Part shown: in pieces, positions 26,445-35,481 of the stretch
How positions within the stretch are numbered: the first letter of the stretch is position 1
Layout of the letters: each line of letters opens with the position of its first letter
Source: an uncultured Oscillospiraceae bacterium
GTDB taxonomy: Bacteria > Bacillota > Clostridia > Oscillospirales > Ruminococcaceae
NCBI GenBank assembly: GCA_900546885.1
Contig: UREN01000009.1
Span: 1 to 47,211 of the forward strand
Direction: 5' to 3'
DNA: 47,211 nucleotides
Notes under the pieces: generated by a model
What the model saw: the letters and a program-made list of their open reading frames with translations, nothing else
Told to the model about the DNA's origin: nothing
Database searches by the model: none
Translations under genes and position numbers: made by a program

Positions 26445-26780
26445 TTACTCTTTCTCTTTGAGGACGACCGTGATGTGGCTGGTCCTCTTCAGAACGCGAA
26501 ACGCGCGGCCCTGTGCACGGGGGCGCATACGCTTCAGTGTGGGGCCCGGGGTGACAAAGCACTCGGCGACGTACAGGTTGTTTTTATCCATGTTGTGGTT
26601 GTTTTCCGCATTGGCGGCGGCAGATTTCACCAGTTTCAAAAGGAGCTCGGAGGCAGCCTTCGGGGTGTACTGCAGAATCGCCAGCGCCTTGTCCAGGTCC
26701 TGATTGCGGATCAGATCCAGCACCACAGAAACCTTGCGGGGCGCGATGCGGGCGTATCTAAGATGTGCCCTTGCTTCCAT
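26445..26780 (-). CDS. rplV: 50S ribosomal protein L22
   Basis: 111 aa. [37 protein letters not shown] and [11 protein letters not shown] are diagnostic; the last comes from the beta-hairpin that lines the exit tunnel. 13 nt upstream of rpsC. Start ATG has GAGAGG upstream. Confidence 0.97.
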   Translation of the reverse strand: MEARAHLRYARIAPRKVSVVLDLIRNQDLDKALAILQYTPKAASELLLKLVKSAAANAENNHNMDKNNLYVAECFVTPGPTLKRMRPRAQGRAFRVLKRTSHITVVLKEKE

Positions 26781-26799
26781 TGTAATCCTCTCCTATCCT

Positions 26800-27075
26800 T
26801 TATTTGCCGGTGGTCTTGCCGCCCGCGTGGCCCTTGAAGGTGCGGGTGGGGGCGAACTCGCCCAGCTTGTGGCCCACCATGTCCTCTGTCACATACACAG
26901 GGACGTGCTTGCGGCCGTCGTGCACGGCAAAGGTATGGCCTACGAAATCCGGAAAGATCGTAGAGGAGCGGCTCCATGTTTTGAGCACGCGCTTCTCGCC
27001 AGCCTCGTTCATCGCCTGTACACGTTTGAGCAGCACCGGCTGGACGAAAGGTCCTTTTTTAACACTTCTACCCAT
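26800..27075 (-). CDS. rpsS: 30S ribosomal protein S19
   Basis: 91 aa, [19 protein letters not shown], then [16 protein letters not shown] and a C-terminal [19 protein letters not shown]19 forms a complex with S13 on the 30S head. Located between rplB and rplV as in E. coli and Bacillus. Confidence 0.98.
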   Translation of the reverse strand: MGRSVKKGPFVQPVLLKRVQAMNEAGEKRVLKTWSRSSTIFPDFVGHTFAVHDGRKHVPVYVTEDMVGHKLGEFAPTRTFKGHAGGKTTGK

Positions 27076-27089
27076 GACAGCTCTCCTCC

Positions 27090-27923
27090 TTATTTACCGT
27101 TGGCGCGCTTGACGATGAACTTATCGGAACGCGCATGATGTTTGCGGGTCTTGTAGCCCATGGCGGGTTTGCCCCACGGGGTAACAGGGCCGGGACGGCC
27201 CACAGGGCTCTTGCCCTCGCCGCCGCCGTGCGGGTGATCGCACGGGTTCATGACAGAGCCGCGCACCGTCGGGCGCCAGCCCATATGACGCTTGCGGCCG
27301 GCCTTGCCGATGTTCACGTTTTCGTGGTCGATGTTGCCCACCTGGCCAATGGTGGCAATGCAGTTCACAGGCACATTGCGCATCTCGCCGGAGGGCAGGC
27401 GCACCAGGGCGTACTTGCCTTCCTTTGCCATCAGCTGCGCCATGTTGCCGGCGCTGCGCACCAGCTGGGCGCCCTTGCCGGGGTACAGCTCGATGTTGTG
27501 CACGATGGTACCCACAGGGATGTTCACGAACGGCAGGCAGTTGCCCGGCTTGATATCGGCGTTCGCGCCGCTCATTACGGTGTCGCCCACCTTCAGGCCT
27601 TCCGGCGCCAGGATATAGCGCTTTTCGCCATCCTCATACTGCACCAGGGCAATGTGCGCAGAACGGTTGGGGTCATACTCCAGCGTTTTCACCACAGCGG
27701 GCATGTCCAGCTTGTCGCGCTTGAAGTCGATAACGCGGTATTTGGTGCGGTTGCCGCCGCCATGATGGCGCACGGTAATGCGGCCGGTGTTGTTGCGGCC
27801 GGCAGCTTTCTTCATGGGCTCGAGCAGGCTTCTCTCGGGCGCCACTTTCGACAGCGCAGAGTAATCGGTCACCGTCATGCCGCGGCGGCCAGGCGTTGTC
27901 GGTTTATACTTTTTGATAGCCAT
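27090..27923 (-). CDS. rplB: 50S ribosomal protein L2
   Basis: 277 aa. [18 protein letters not shown] at the N-terminus and the peptidyl-transferase-centre motif [12 protein letters not shown] near the C-terminus are diagnostic. L2 is among the most conserved proteins and supports subunit joining. The SD before its ATG is weak (AAAGAGAGAAAG), the only gene of this region with a poor site; coupling from rplW is across 85 nt, with a GAGCCT/AGGCTC hairpin in the gap. Confidence 0.98.
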   Translation of the reverse strand: MAIKKYKPTTPGRRGMTVTDYSALSKVAPERSLLEPMKKAAGRNNTGRITVRHHGGGNRTKYRVIDFKRDKLDMPAVVKTLEYDPNRSAHIALVQYEDGEKRYILAPEGLKVGDTVMSGANADIKPGNCLPFVNIPVGTIVHNIELYPGKGAQLVRSAGNMAQLMAKEGKYALVRLPSGEMRNVPVNCIATIGQVGNIDHENVNIGKAGRKRHMGWRPTVRGSVMNPCDHPHGGGEGKSPVGRPGPVTPWGKPAMGYKTRKHHARSDKFIVKRANGK

Positions 27924-28008
27924 AGTCTTTCTCTCTTTCTTATGAAGTTGTTATCGGAGTCATATCTCCATAGCCGAGCCTTCCTCAGGCTCTTACAGGG
28001 CGCAGGCC

Positions 28009-28305
28009 TTACACCATAGACTCGAAGAACTCGATGCCCTTGGAATCCTGCGTCAGCGTGACAATGGCCTTTTTGGATGCAGCCGTGTAGCCGCCGTGCA
28101 GGCCCTGGCGGCGGTAACGGCCGCGCACGCTGATGGTGTTCACTTTTGCAACCTTCACACCGAACAGCTCTTCTGCCGCGCGCTTCACATCCACTTTCGT
28201 GGCGCCGTGCGCGACCTTGAAGGTGTATTTCTTGTTGGCGACACCGGCCATGGAAGCCTCGGTGATAACCGGGGCGAGGATGATGTCCTGAGCGGGAGTT
28301 TTCAT
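28009..28305 (-). CDS. rplW: 50S ribosomal protein L23
   Basis: 98 aa. [31 protein letters not shown] and [12 protein letters not shown] match L23. Its ATG overlaps the rplD stop by one base (TAATG). L23 sits by the tunnel exit and binds trigger factor and SRP. Confidence 0.97.
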   Translation of the reverse strand: MKTPAQDIILAPVITEASMAGVANKKYTFKVAHGATKVDVKRAAEELFGVKVAKVNTISVRGRYRRQGLHGGYTAASKKAIVTLTQDSKGIEFFESMV

Positions 28306-28928
28306 TACGCAAATACCTCCTCGAGTTTCTTGGCCGCATCCGCGCTGATGACGAGCTTGCCGCCGTTCAGGACGGCATAGGTGTTGATTTGGCCCACCAC
28401 CGTGGTGGAAACGCCGGCAAGGTTTGCCGCGCTCTTCACAAGCTTCTCATCCACAGCAGGCGTCACAATCAGCGCCTTCTTCGTGGCGTCCACAGCCTTC
28501 AGCATGGCGGCCACGGTTTTGGTTTTGTACTCGGCAGCTTCGATCTTGTCAATCACAACCATCTCGCCGGCCTGGGCCTTCGCGCTCAGCGCGCTCACCA
28601 TTGCAAGGCGTTTCACCTTCTTGTTCAGGCGGTAGCTGTAATCGCGGGGCTTGGGGCCCAGGGCAATGCCGCCGTGCGTCCACTGCGGAGAGCGGATAGA
28701 GCCCTGACGGGCGCGGCCGGTGCCCTTCTGGCGCCACGGCTTCTTGCCGCCGCCAGACACTTCGCTGCGGGTTTTGGTGCTCTGCGTGCCCTGGCGCTGG
28801 TTGGCCAGGAAGTTCACCACAGCGGCATGCATTACTTTTTCGTTCGGCGTCATGCCAAACACGGCGTCGGAAAGCTCGATCGTGGAGACCTTCTTGCCGT
28901 TCATATCCAAAACGTCAAATTTTGCCAT
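28305..28928 (-). CDS. rplD: 50S ribosomal protein L4
   Basis: 207 aa from [20 protein letters not shown], since the longer open frame has no SD before its first codon and GGAGGAAAGC precedes this [23 protein letters not shown] is the conserved L4 loop. In E. coli L4 represses its own S10 operon; similar regulation here is possible but untested. Confidence 0.97.
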   Translation of the reverse strand: MAKFDVLDMNGKKVSTIELSDAVFGMTPNEKVMHAAVVNFLANQRQGTQSTKTRSEVSGGGKKPWRQKGTGRARQGSIRSPQWTHGGIALGPKPRDYSYRLNKKVKRLAMVSALSAKAQAGEMVVIDKIEAAEYKTKTVAAMLKAVDATKKALIVTPAVDEKLVKSAANLAGVSTTVVGQINTYAVLNGGKLVISADAAKKLEEVFA

Positions 28929-28942
28929 GATGCTTTCCTCCT

Positions 28943-29575
28943 TTACGCCTTCACGCTGTCGGAGATGCAAACCACGCTGCCCTTGGGACCGGGGATTGCA
29001 CCTTTGATAGCGATGAGATTGTTCTCGGCGTCAACTTTGACGACTTTCAGGTTCTGGATGGTGACGCGCTCGGCGCCCAGGTGGCCGGGCAGCTTTTTGC
29101 CCTTGAACACACGGCTGGGGGAAGAGCAGGCGCCCATGGAACCGGCGTGGCGGGACACAGGGCCCGTGCCGTGGCTCTCGCGCAGGCGGTGGCCGTTCCA
29201 GCGTTTGATGGTGCCGGCGTAGCCCTTGCCCTTCGAGGTGCCCACAACGTCGATGTGCTCGCCCGCGGCGAACGTGTCGGCCTTGATGATGTCGCCCACG
29301 TTCATGCCGCTGATGTCGGCAAGGCGGAACTCGCGCAGCGTCTTCTTGGGCGCCACATCAGCCTTGTCAAAGTGGCCTTTGGCGGGTTTCGTCACCTTTT
29401 TGGCAGCGATGTCACCAAAGCCCAGCTGAACAGCCACATAGCCGTCGCTTTCCACCGTCTTCTTCTGCACCACGGTGCAGGGGCCGGCTTCCACGACCGT
29501 GACAGGAACGACTTTGCCGTTCTCATCGAAGATCTGCGTCATGCCGATTTTCTTGCCGATGATACCTTTTTGCAT
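28943..29575 (-). CDS. rplC: 50S ribosomal protein L3
   Basis: 210 aa. [20 protein letters not shown] and the loop [20 protein letters not shown] are diagnostic. Its loop reaches the peptidyl transferase centre. It follows rpsJ after an unusual 118-nt structured gap and has TAGGAGG before its ATG. Confidence 0.98.
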   Translation of the reverse strand: MQKGIIGKKIGMTQIFDENGKVVPVTVVEAGPCTVVQKKTVESDGYVAVQLGFGDIAAKKVTKPAKGHFDKADVAPKKTLREFRLADISGMNVGDIIKADTFAAGEHIDVVGTSKGKGYAGTIKRWNGHRLRESHGTGPVSRHAGSMGACSSPSRVFKGKKLPGHLGAERVTIQNLKVVKVDAENNLIAIKGAIPGPKGSVVCISDSVKA

Positions 29576-29693
29576 TTGTTTTGCCTCCTAATAAGGTTAT
29601 TGGTTGACAGGCCGCTGCCTGCCAACATGACCTCTCCGCTTTGAACTTCGAAATGCGGAGAACCCGCTGCATTGTCCTGCCCGTTTGCAGGAA
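29576..29693 (-). promoter_or_regulatory. Structured rpsJ-rplC intergenic region
   Basis: 118 nt carry three stem-loops in series in the minus-strand RNA: TCCTGC/GCAGGA (29692-29675, touching the rpsJ stop), TCTCCGC/GCGGAGA (29661-29633) and TTGGCAGGC/GCCTGTCAA (29625-29604, loop AGCG). None is followed by a U-run. Function (processing, attenuation or protein binding) is inference. Confidence 0.5.
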
Positions 29694-30005
29694 TTACAGC
29701 TTGATCTCGATTTCGACGCCGGCGGGGAGCTGCAGGCTCGTAAGAGCCTCCACCGTCTTGTTGGACGGCTTCAGGATGTCGATCAGGCGCTTGTGCGTGC
29801 GCATTTCGAACTGCTCGCGGCTGTCCTTATATTTGTGGACAGCGCGCAGAATCGTGACGACCTCTTTGTCGGTGGGAAGAGGGATGGGGCCGGACACACG
29901 GGCGCCCGTGCGCTTGGCCGTCTCCACAATCTTCTCTGCCGCCGTGTCGATCAGCGCAGCGTCGTAGCTCTTCAGACGGATCCTGATTTTTTCTTTGACT
30001 GCCAT
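29694..30005 (-). CDS. rpsJ: 30S ribosomal protein S10
   Basis: 103 aa, first gene of the operon. [18 protein letters not shown] and [18 protein letters not shown] are diagnostic. The longer open frame is discounted since CAGGAGG precedes this ATG. S10 is in the 30S head and is also NusE, the partner of NusB/NusG in antitermination. It lies after a leader of about 310 nt with its own promoter. Confidence 0.98.
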   Translation of the reverse strand: MAVKEKIRIRLKSYDAALIDTAAEKIVETAKRTGARVSGPIPLPTDKEVVTILRAVHKYKDSREQFEMRTHKRLIDILKPSNKTVEALTSLQLPAGVEIEIKL

Positions 30006-30316
30006 TGTTTTCGCCTCCTGTAAAATTTTGCGTGGGGCGGTTCGATGGATACTGAACACTGCGCCGGGTGTCTCACATCTTGGCAGTAGAAAAGCCGGTG
30101 AACCGCTGTGCAGTTCTCCCGGAACACTTTCTGGCAAAGTGTGCAGACATTGGTTCGCCGAGACAAGTCATCGGGGAACGTATCCCTTTGCATCCAGTAT
30201 TCTTTCGCCCGGTTCTTGATCGGACATACTCGGCGGAAAAACCGGCGCACACAGCGCCGCAACCTCCCGCGTCAACGCATATCGAGCCCTGCGGAATGCA
30301 GGGCATTCGCAGTCGC
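30006..30316 (-). promoter_or_regulatory. Long structured leader of the S10 operon
   Basis: About 310 nt lie between the predicted start site and rpsJ, with no credible gene. Minus-strand RNA folds seen are GCCCTGC/GCAGGGC near the 5' end (30304-30286), CGGCGC-TGTGT-GCGCCG followed by U5 (30259-30237; terminator-like) and ACACTTT/AAAGTGT (30142-30124). This layout suggests an attenuator-type control of ribosomal protein synthesis. A GACACCCGG stretch (30072-30064) resembles an element I recall upstream of rpsJ in other Firmicutes, from memory and unverified. Confidence 0.55.
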
Positions 30317-30322
30317 CTAATT

Positions 30323-30351
30323 ATCATACCAAAAGCCCCCGCATTTTGCAA
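30323..30351 (-). promoter_or_regulatory. Promoter of the S10-spc-alpha operon
   Basis: Minus-strand TTGCAA (30351-30346), 17-bp spacer, TATGAT (30328-30323), predicted start near 30316. It lies inside the hairpin of the upstream gene's terminator. Confidence 0.75.
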
Positions 30352-30361
30352 GGGCTTTTTT
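30331..30361 (-). terminator. Terminator hairpin after the GT-C gene, overlapping the rpsJ promoter
   Basis: AAAAGCCC (30331-30338) pairs with GGGCTTTT (30352-30359), with an inner GCA/TGC. On the minus strand the stem ends GGGGCTTTTGG, a modest U-run; on the plus strand it ends with six T. It would stop read-through into the ribosomal operon. Confidence 0.6.
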
Positions 30362-30420
30362 GAAAAACCTCTCTTTTTTCACTTTTCTCTGTTTTGCGGA
30401 TACAAGAAAAATTTTTTAAA

Positions 30421-31959
30421 CTAATTTTGTTCATTTTGCCCATGGCGGTTTTGTGACAGGCGCCGGGCCGCAAAGCCGCCCAACGCCGCCAGCCCCACAG
30501 CGGCAACCATCCAGTAAAGAGGCCATTGGTTCACCAGCTGCCGGTGGTTCGATTCCCACAGCATCATAAACAGATAAAACCCGGCCAGCGCCGCCCAGGG
30601 CGCGCACACGGGCGGCATCCCCCGCCTGCGCAGGGCCGCCAGTGCCCCGGCCGCCCCCAGCACATAGAACGAGAGATAAACGCATTGCGCCGCGTTATTG
30701 AACAGGCCAAAGTGCGGGCCATCCTCTAAAATAAAGGTATAGACAGCATGCCCCGGCTGCAGCGGCCCGCGGGAGAGCGAATAGTAGATCTCGCCATTGC
30801 CCGCGCCGAACGTGCGCGCCGTTTTGCGCATCAGAAATGCAGGCAGGCCTGCCGCCCCCTTTTCGTCCAGGCGGCTACGGATAACCTGTGCGGCATAGGC
30901 CTGCCGCTCTTCTTTTGTCTGGCGGTACATAATCTCGCGCTCGTCCGCCACACTGTAGGCGCCGTCCGGCTCGCCCAGACCCATCATCACCCAGAAAGCG
31001 GTGGGCATCTCCGCCGTTTGGCGCAGCTCAGGTGTGACAACGCCGCTGCGCGTATATACCAAGCCCGCCGCACCATGCACCAACACAAACCCGCAACCCA
31101 GCACAGCCAAGGCTGCCAGCGTGCGGCGCCAGGGCAGGCACACCAGCGCCTCACAGCACAGTGCCACCAGCACAATGCCCACAGAGCCCTTGATTTCATA
31201 CCCCACGCCAAGGCACACCGCACAGCCTGCCCATGCAGCAAGGCGCGTGCGCAGGCGCCCGGCATCGCGGCCCAGCTGCCACAAAAACAGCGCCGCCGGC
31301 GCAGCCCAGATAGAGAGCGTATCGGTGTATGCCACGCTGGATTGAAAATACACAGGCGCAAACAGCGCATAGAGCGGCAGAAAAGCAAGCGACGCCTTGG
31401 CGCCGAACGCGCGGCCCAGATACGCAAATGTGCACACGGCGGCCAGGGCAAAACTGAGATGACCCAGGCACACCATGCCGGTGTACCACTGCCCACCAAA
31501 GCCTAAGGCCGTAAGCACCCGAAAGAAAAGCGCCAGCAGGAAAAAGATGCCCCGGTTGTTGGGCCAGTGGTTCAAATACCACTGATATTGCTGGGCAAAA
31601 GCCGCGCTGCGCCCCTGCTGGGCATACAGCAGGGCGCCGTTCACCACACTGCCGTAATCATCCGTCAGCGTCTGGCGCGTGGCAAGCCCCACAGAGAACT
31701 GCGCGCACGCCACAGCCAGCACCACAACGGCCAGAAGCTGCCAGCGCCTGCGCACAAGCGCGTCCAAAAGGCCGCTGCGCTGGGCTGCCACCCATGCCGC
31801 CAACAGCCCGCACAGCCAGGCCGCCAGCAGGCACCCCTGCACCAGCGGGGAAAAGGAAAACGCCGTGTTCCACAGCCACGCCACTGCAAAAATCATCACC
31901 AGCAAAGCCGCACACAGCGCCAGCCCCGCTTTGCACACACCGGCCTTGACCCGCATCAT
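30421..31959 (-). CDS. Polytopic GT-C-type glycosyltransferase (GT39/PMT-like), 512 aa
   Basis: About 11-12 membrane segments. The first extracytoplasmic loop has an acidic pair, TDDYGSVVNGALLYAQQG, and WPNNRGIFFLLALFFR after it, which is the pattern of bacterial GT-C enzymes that use lipid-linked sugars. ATG at 31959 is chosen over GTG 31965, because GGGGAG is eight bases from the ATG and only two from the GTG. It stands alone, upstream of the ribosomal operon. Acceptor and donor are unknown; role in cell-wall or surface polymer glycosylation is inferred. Confidence 0.72.
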   Translation of the reverse strand: MMRVKAGVCKAGLALCAALLVMIFAVAWLWNTAFSFSPLVQGCLLAAWLCGLLAAWVAAQRSGLLDALVRRRWQLLAVVVLAVACAQFSVGLATRQTLTDDYGSVVNGALLYAQQGRSAAFAQQYQWYLNHWPNNRGIFFLLALFFRVLTALGFGGQWYTGMVCLGHLSFALAAVCTFAYLGRAFGAKASLAFLPLYALFAPVYFQSSVAYTDTLSIWAAPAALFLWQLGRDAGRLRTRLAAWAGCAVCLGVGYEIKGSVGIVLVALCCEALVCLPWRRTLAALAVLGCGFVLVHGAAGLVYTRSGVVTPELRQTAEMPTAFWVMMGLGEPDGAYSVADEREIMYRQTKEERQAYAAQVIRSRLDEKGAAGLPAFLMRKTARTFGAGNGEIYYSLSRGPLQPGHAVYTFILEDGPHFGLFNNAAQCVYLSFYVLGAAGALAALRRRGMPPVCAPWAALAGFYLFMMLWESNHRQLVNQWPLYWMVAAVGLAALGGFAARRLSQNRHGQNEQN

Positions 31960-32051
31960 CCGCACGTCTCCCCTTTCTTCCTCATATCACACCAATTCCC
32001 CGGGAAATAGCCTGCCGCGTGCCTTTTCCCGCTTCGCGCACGCAAATGGCC

Positions 32052-33794
32052 TCAGCCCCCGGCAAGGCGCGCGGCCAGAGCCTCGTCCGGCGTCACATAC
32101 GCCGTTTCATAAATGTCATACAGCACCATACCCGGGCGCAGGCCGCCCGTTTTGCGAATGTTTTTTACAAAAGTGTAATCCACCGGCACTTTGGCCCCGC
32201 CGTTTTGGCTGGAATGATACGCCGCCAACATAGCCGCCTCCGTCTTGGTGCGGTTTGGCACTTCCCTGCCCTCGCACAGCACCACCACATGGCTGCCGGG
32301 CGCATTTTTTACATGGAACCAGATATCCCGCCCGCGGGCCGTTTTCAGCGTCAGCTTTTCATTTTGCACATTGTTGCGCCCCACCAGGATGGAAAAGCCG
32401 TCGGACGAGCGGTAGCGGATAAAATCGGCCGGTTTCTGCTTTTTCTCCTTCTGGCGGGAATGTTTGAGATAACCGCCCGCGCGCAGCTCTGCCCGCACTT
32501 CGGCCAGGGCTGCCTCGCCCTCTGCCTGGCCCACTTCGTACAGCACAGTTTCCAGGTAGGCAATTTCCGCCTGCGATTCTTCAATCAGCTGGCGCAGCAC
32601 TTTGGCGGCCGTCTGCTTCTTTTTGTATTCCTTGAAATATTTCTGAGCATTTGCCGTGGGCGAAAGGCGCACATCCAGCGGGATGCGTTCTGTTTCACCG
32701 GTATAATAATTCGTCAAAACAGCCGTTTTGTCGCCTTTGTGCAGGGCCCACAAATTTGCCATCAGCAATTCGCCCCACACGCGCAGATGGTCGCTTTGCT
32801 CGCTTTCTTCCTGCTCGGCACGGCGCGCGGCAAGCTTGCGCTGGGCGCGCTCGTACAGGTTTTTCACTGTTTTGGCAAGGTCTTTCGAGCGCTGGCGCAG
32901 CCGCTCGGCCTTATCGCGGGCCGCATAGTAGCCCTCCAACAGGCTGGAACAGCTTTCATAGGGCACCAGCGAGCAGGTGCCCTCATATTGGCGCAGGGGC
33001 ACGAAGGAAAACTCGATGGGCCTGCCCCCGGCATTGACCACAGCGGTAGGCGCGCCGCCTGCACGCCAGGCAGCCTGCAGCTCTTCCAGCTGCGCCGTAA
33101 GGGCGGTGTGCTGGGCATCCGTCATGGCCGCGGCATATACGTCCTCTGTGCCAAACGCGCGGAAAGCCGCCTCGCGGCACAGCGCCGGGCCACAGCCGCC
33201 TGTGACCTTCATCAGCGCATCTGCCACCGGCATATCCATCTGCGCGCACAGGGCCGCAAGCGTTTGCGGCGGCGTCTCAATCAACAGGGGCCTGTCCGGC
33301 CTGGGCGGCAGGGTATAGGGCAGCCCCGGAAGAAGCTGGCGCACCGCGCTGGCCTCAAAATCGACACGCTTCAATGCGTCCAGTATTTTTCCGCCCTGCA
33401 CCAGAACGATGTTGGAATAGCGCCCCATCAGCTCGGCCGCCAGGGTGTTGCATACGCTGTCGCCCATCTCATTCGTGCAGGCAAAATCAAAAAAGGCAAT
33501 GCGCTCGCCCGGTATCACGCGCACATCCACCAGCCTGCCGCCGGAAAAATGCTTGCGCAGCAGCATGCAGAACGAGGGCGGCGCGGCCGGGTTTTCGAAT
33601 GTCTCTTGCGTAAGGCACACGCGGGCAGAGCCGCTGCGCGCAGACACCAGCAGGCGGTAGTTTTCCGTGCGGGTGCGCATGTGCAGCACCACCTCATCGC
33701 GCGTGGGTTCAAATATTTTGTCGATGCGCGCATCCACCAGCGTCTGCTTCAGCTCGCGCGCCGTCAGTTCCAAAAAAGCGGCATCCAATGCCAT
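32052..33794 (-). CDS. rqcH: RqcH-type NFACT protein, ribosome quality control, 580 aa
   Basis: Fibronectin-binding-like NFACT protein: N-terminal NFACT-N domain from residue 3 (LDAAFLELTARELKQTLVDARIDKI, split), middle coiled-coil (about 270-420), and C-terminal NFACT-R (from about 465: GFSILVGRNNVQNEKL, then GRDIWFHVKNAPGSHVV). RqcH recruits tRNA-Ala to stalled 50S-peptidyl-tRNA complexes and adds poly-Ala tails for degradation. In B. subtilis residues Asp97-Arg98 are needed for this; here the equivalent is Glu97-Arg98 (IPGERIAFFDF). Start ATG has AAAGGAGAAC. It is a single gene of its operon; 208 nt of unannotated sequence separate it from the nif3-like gene. Confidence 0.93.
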   Translation of the reverse strand: MALDAAFLELTARELKQTLVDARIDKIFEPTRDEVVLHMRTRTENYRLLVSARSGSARVCLTQETFENPAAPPSFCMLLRKHFSGGRLVDVRVIPGERIAFFDFACTNEMGDSVCNTLAAELMGRYSNIVLVQGGKILDALKRVDFEASAVRQLLPGLPYTLPPRPDRPLLIETPPQTLAALCAQMDMPVADALMKVTGGCGPALCREAAFRAFGTEDVYAAAMTDAQHTALTAQLEELQAAWRAGGAPTAVVNAGGRPIEFSFVPLRQYEGTCSLVPYESCSSLLEGYYAARDKAERLRQRSKDLAKTVKNLYERAQRKLAARRAEQEESEQSDHLRVWGELLMANLWALHKGDKTAVLTNYYTGETERIPLDVRLSPTANAQKYFKEYKKKQTAAKVLRQLIEESQAEIAYLETVLYEVGQAEGEAALAEVRAELRAGGYLKHSRQKEKKQKPADFIRYRSSDGFSILVGRNNVQNEKLTLKTARGRDIWFHVKNAPGSHVVVLCEGREVPNRTKTEAAMLAAYHSSQNGGAKVPVDYTFVKNIRKTGGLRPGMVLYDIYETAYVTPDEALAARLAGG

Positions 33795-34002
33795 ATATTG
33801 TTCTCCTTTATTGCGTTGCCCCGCCCGCTTTTTCCGGCGGGACAAGCTGGAATGTTTTTCACCTCACAGGCCTTGCATCCGGCACCGTGCGCGGCCCCCG
33901 GCATTGCGCCTCGGCACATTCTATGGGGCAAAAGCCGCACTTTTTTCATTCCGGGCAGGCTGCGGGCCGGGCGCCGCTTGCCTTGCCGCGCTGCACAGCG
34001 GC

Positions 34003-34758
34003 TTACAGCATGCAAAAGGGCTCGGTATCCGTTTCGCTCTCCAGCACGGCCAGGCCGGGGAATACGGCGCGAAGGCGCCCTGCAAGCACCGGCACAATCA
34101 CACGCTCAGTGGCGTGGTGGGTGCCCACCACACAGGTGAGCCCCGCCTCCCGCGCATCCAACGCATGATGGTGGCCCATTTCCCCTGTGACAAATGCGTC
34201 GCAGGCTGCGGCCTTTGCCTCTGCCCACAGCTCGTCCCCTGCGCCGGAAACAACCCCCACCGTGCGCACCGGCGCGCCTGCGTCCACCAGGCGCACCGGC
34301 ACACCCAGGGCCGCCTGCACATGGGCGGCAAACCCGCGCGGCGTCATTTCGTGCGGCAAAGTGCCCCTGCGGCAATAGCTGCCGCAGGGTTCTATGCCGG
34401 AAAGGCCCAGGGCTGTTGCCAGCGCATCCCCCACCCCGCCGGGGGCTTTGTCCAGGTTTGTGTGCGCGCACACGGCTGCAATGCCGTGCCGGGCCAGCAG
34501 GTATGGCGCAGTGCCGGGCACAAGGGCTTTCAGTGGCGAAAAAATGACCGGATGATGGCTCACCACAGCGCTGCACCCGCGACGCACTGCCTCATGCACC
34601 ACGGCAGGCGTGATATCCAGCGTGCACAACACGCCCGACACCGGTGCAGCCGCACCGGCCAGCACGCCTACGTTATCCCACTGCTCCGCATCGTCCCACG
34701 GGGCCCACCGGCCCAGCACATCGGCCAGCTGCTGCACTGTCACCATTTCCACGCTCAC
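34003..34758 (-). CDS. Nif3-like dinuclear metal-centre protein, 251 aa
   Basis: NIF3/YqfO family. Seen are AVVSHHPVIF with its metal-binding His pair, HTNLDKAPGGVGDALA, VTGEMGHHHALDA and VGTHHATE near the C-terminus, all ligands of a dinuclear metal site. The start is GTG overlapping the trmK stop (GTGA), with GGGAGG seven bases upstream. Family members in Firmicutes are coded next to trmK and often described as GTP cyclohydrolase I-type or metal-binding proteins of unknown role. It lacks the additional CutA-like insertion of the longest YqfO proteins (about 370 aa). Confidence 0.92.
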   Translation of the reverse strand: MSVEMVTVQQLADVLGRWAPWDDAEQWDNVGVLAGAAAPVSGVLCTLDITPAVVHEAVRRGCSAVVSHHPVIFSPLKALVPGTAPYLLARHGIAAVCAHTNLDKAPGGVGDALATALGLSGIEPCGSYCRRGTLPHEMTPRGFAAHVQAALGVPVRLVDAGAPVRTVGVVSGAGDELWAEAKAAACDAFVTGEMGHHHALDAREAGLTCVVGTHHATERVIVPVLAGRLRAVFPGLAVLESETDTEPFCML

Positions 34759-35474
34759 TTCTGCGCCTCCCGCTCACAACGTTCTGCCAGGGCATCCACC
34801 TGCCCGGCCAACTGCACAAAAGGTGCCTGTTCAGCCTGCGGCACACCCAGCGTATATTTTCGCACCAGCTTTGCCACATGGCGCAAATAGCCCGCCGAGG
34901 CGCCCGTTGGCTTGGCCGAAAGGCCCACCGCACATTCCAGCAGGGCAGGCGTGTGCACCTGCCCGGTATATTCTGCACACATCACGGTATAAAACCGCCC
35001 TGCCGCCTGCACAGGCGTCTCGTCCAGCAGAGAAAAGCCATGGCCCCAAAGCCAGCCGCGCAACTCTGCGCGCCGGGTGGCGGGCACAAAGACAAAGCGT
35101 TTTCCCGGCTGCCAAAACGGCTGCGCCGCACCCAGAATGGCGGCCGCCGTCACGCCGGACACCCCGGCAATGACGATGTCGTCCGCCTCACAGGGCTTCA
35201 GGGCGCACAGGCCGTCACCCAGGCGGCATTCTACGCCCGCGCTGCAGCCGTGCTTTTCCACAAGCACCTGCGCCCGCGCAAGCGGCGCGGGGCGGATATC
35301 TACCGCCACCACATGGCGCGCAGTGCCCGTGCGCGCTAAGTAAACGGCAAGCTTGCCATGGTCACAGCCAATGTCCGCCGCCAGGGCGCCGCGGCGCACA
35401 TAAGCTGCCGCCGCCAGCAGCCGTGCGTCCAGCGCAGGCACCGGCGGCAGCTGCTTATGCTCTTGCACCATCAT
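34755..35474 (-). CDS. trmK: tRNA (adenine(22)-N1)-methyltransferase TrmK, 239 aa
   Basis: SAM-dependent methyltransferase. Motif I is ADIGCDHGKLAVYLA, followed by VVAVDIRPAPLARAQVL and VIAGVSGVTAAAILGAA, which are TrmK (formerly DUF633/YqfN) signatures. It modifies A22 of tRNA. The start is one of two adjacent ATGs (35474 or 35471), with AGAGGA upstream inside the DUF1858 3' end. Four-base overlap with the nif3-like gene shows tight coupling. No C-terminal coiled-coil anomaly is seen. Confidence 0.93.
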   Translation of the reverse strand: MMVQEHKQLPPVPALDARLLAAAAYVRRGALAADIGCDHGKLAVYLARTGTARHVVAVDIRPAPLARAQVLVEKHGCSAGVECRLGDGLCALKPCEADDIVIAGVSGVTAAAILGAAQPFWQPGKRFVFVPATRRAELRGWLWGHGFSLLDETPVQAAGRFYTVMCAEYTGQVHTPALLECAVGLSAKPTGASAGYLRHVAKLVRKYTLGVPQAEQAPFVQLAGQVDALAERCEREAQK

Positions 35475-35481
35475 AAACAGT

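Noticed and set aside
33795..34002. Possible small gene or RNA between rqcH and the nif3-like gene
   Set aside because: A GC-rich hairpin is present, but no SD-preceded frame, no promoter and no U-run.
32019..34139. 706-codon open frame on the plus strand
   Set aside because: Antisense to rqcH and part of the nif3-like gene, which have clear family motifs and SD sites.
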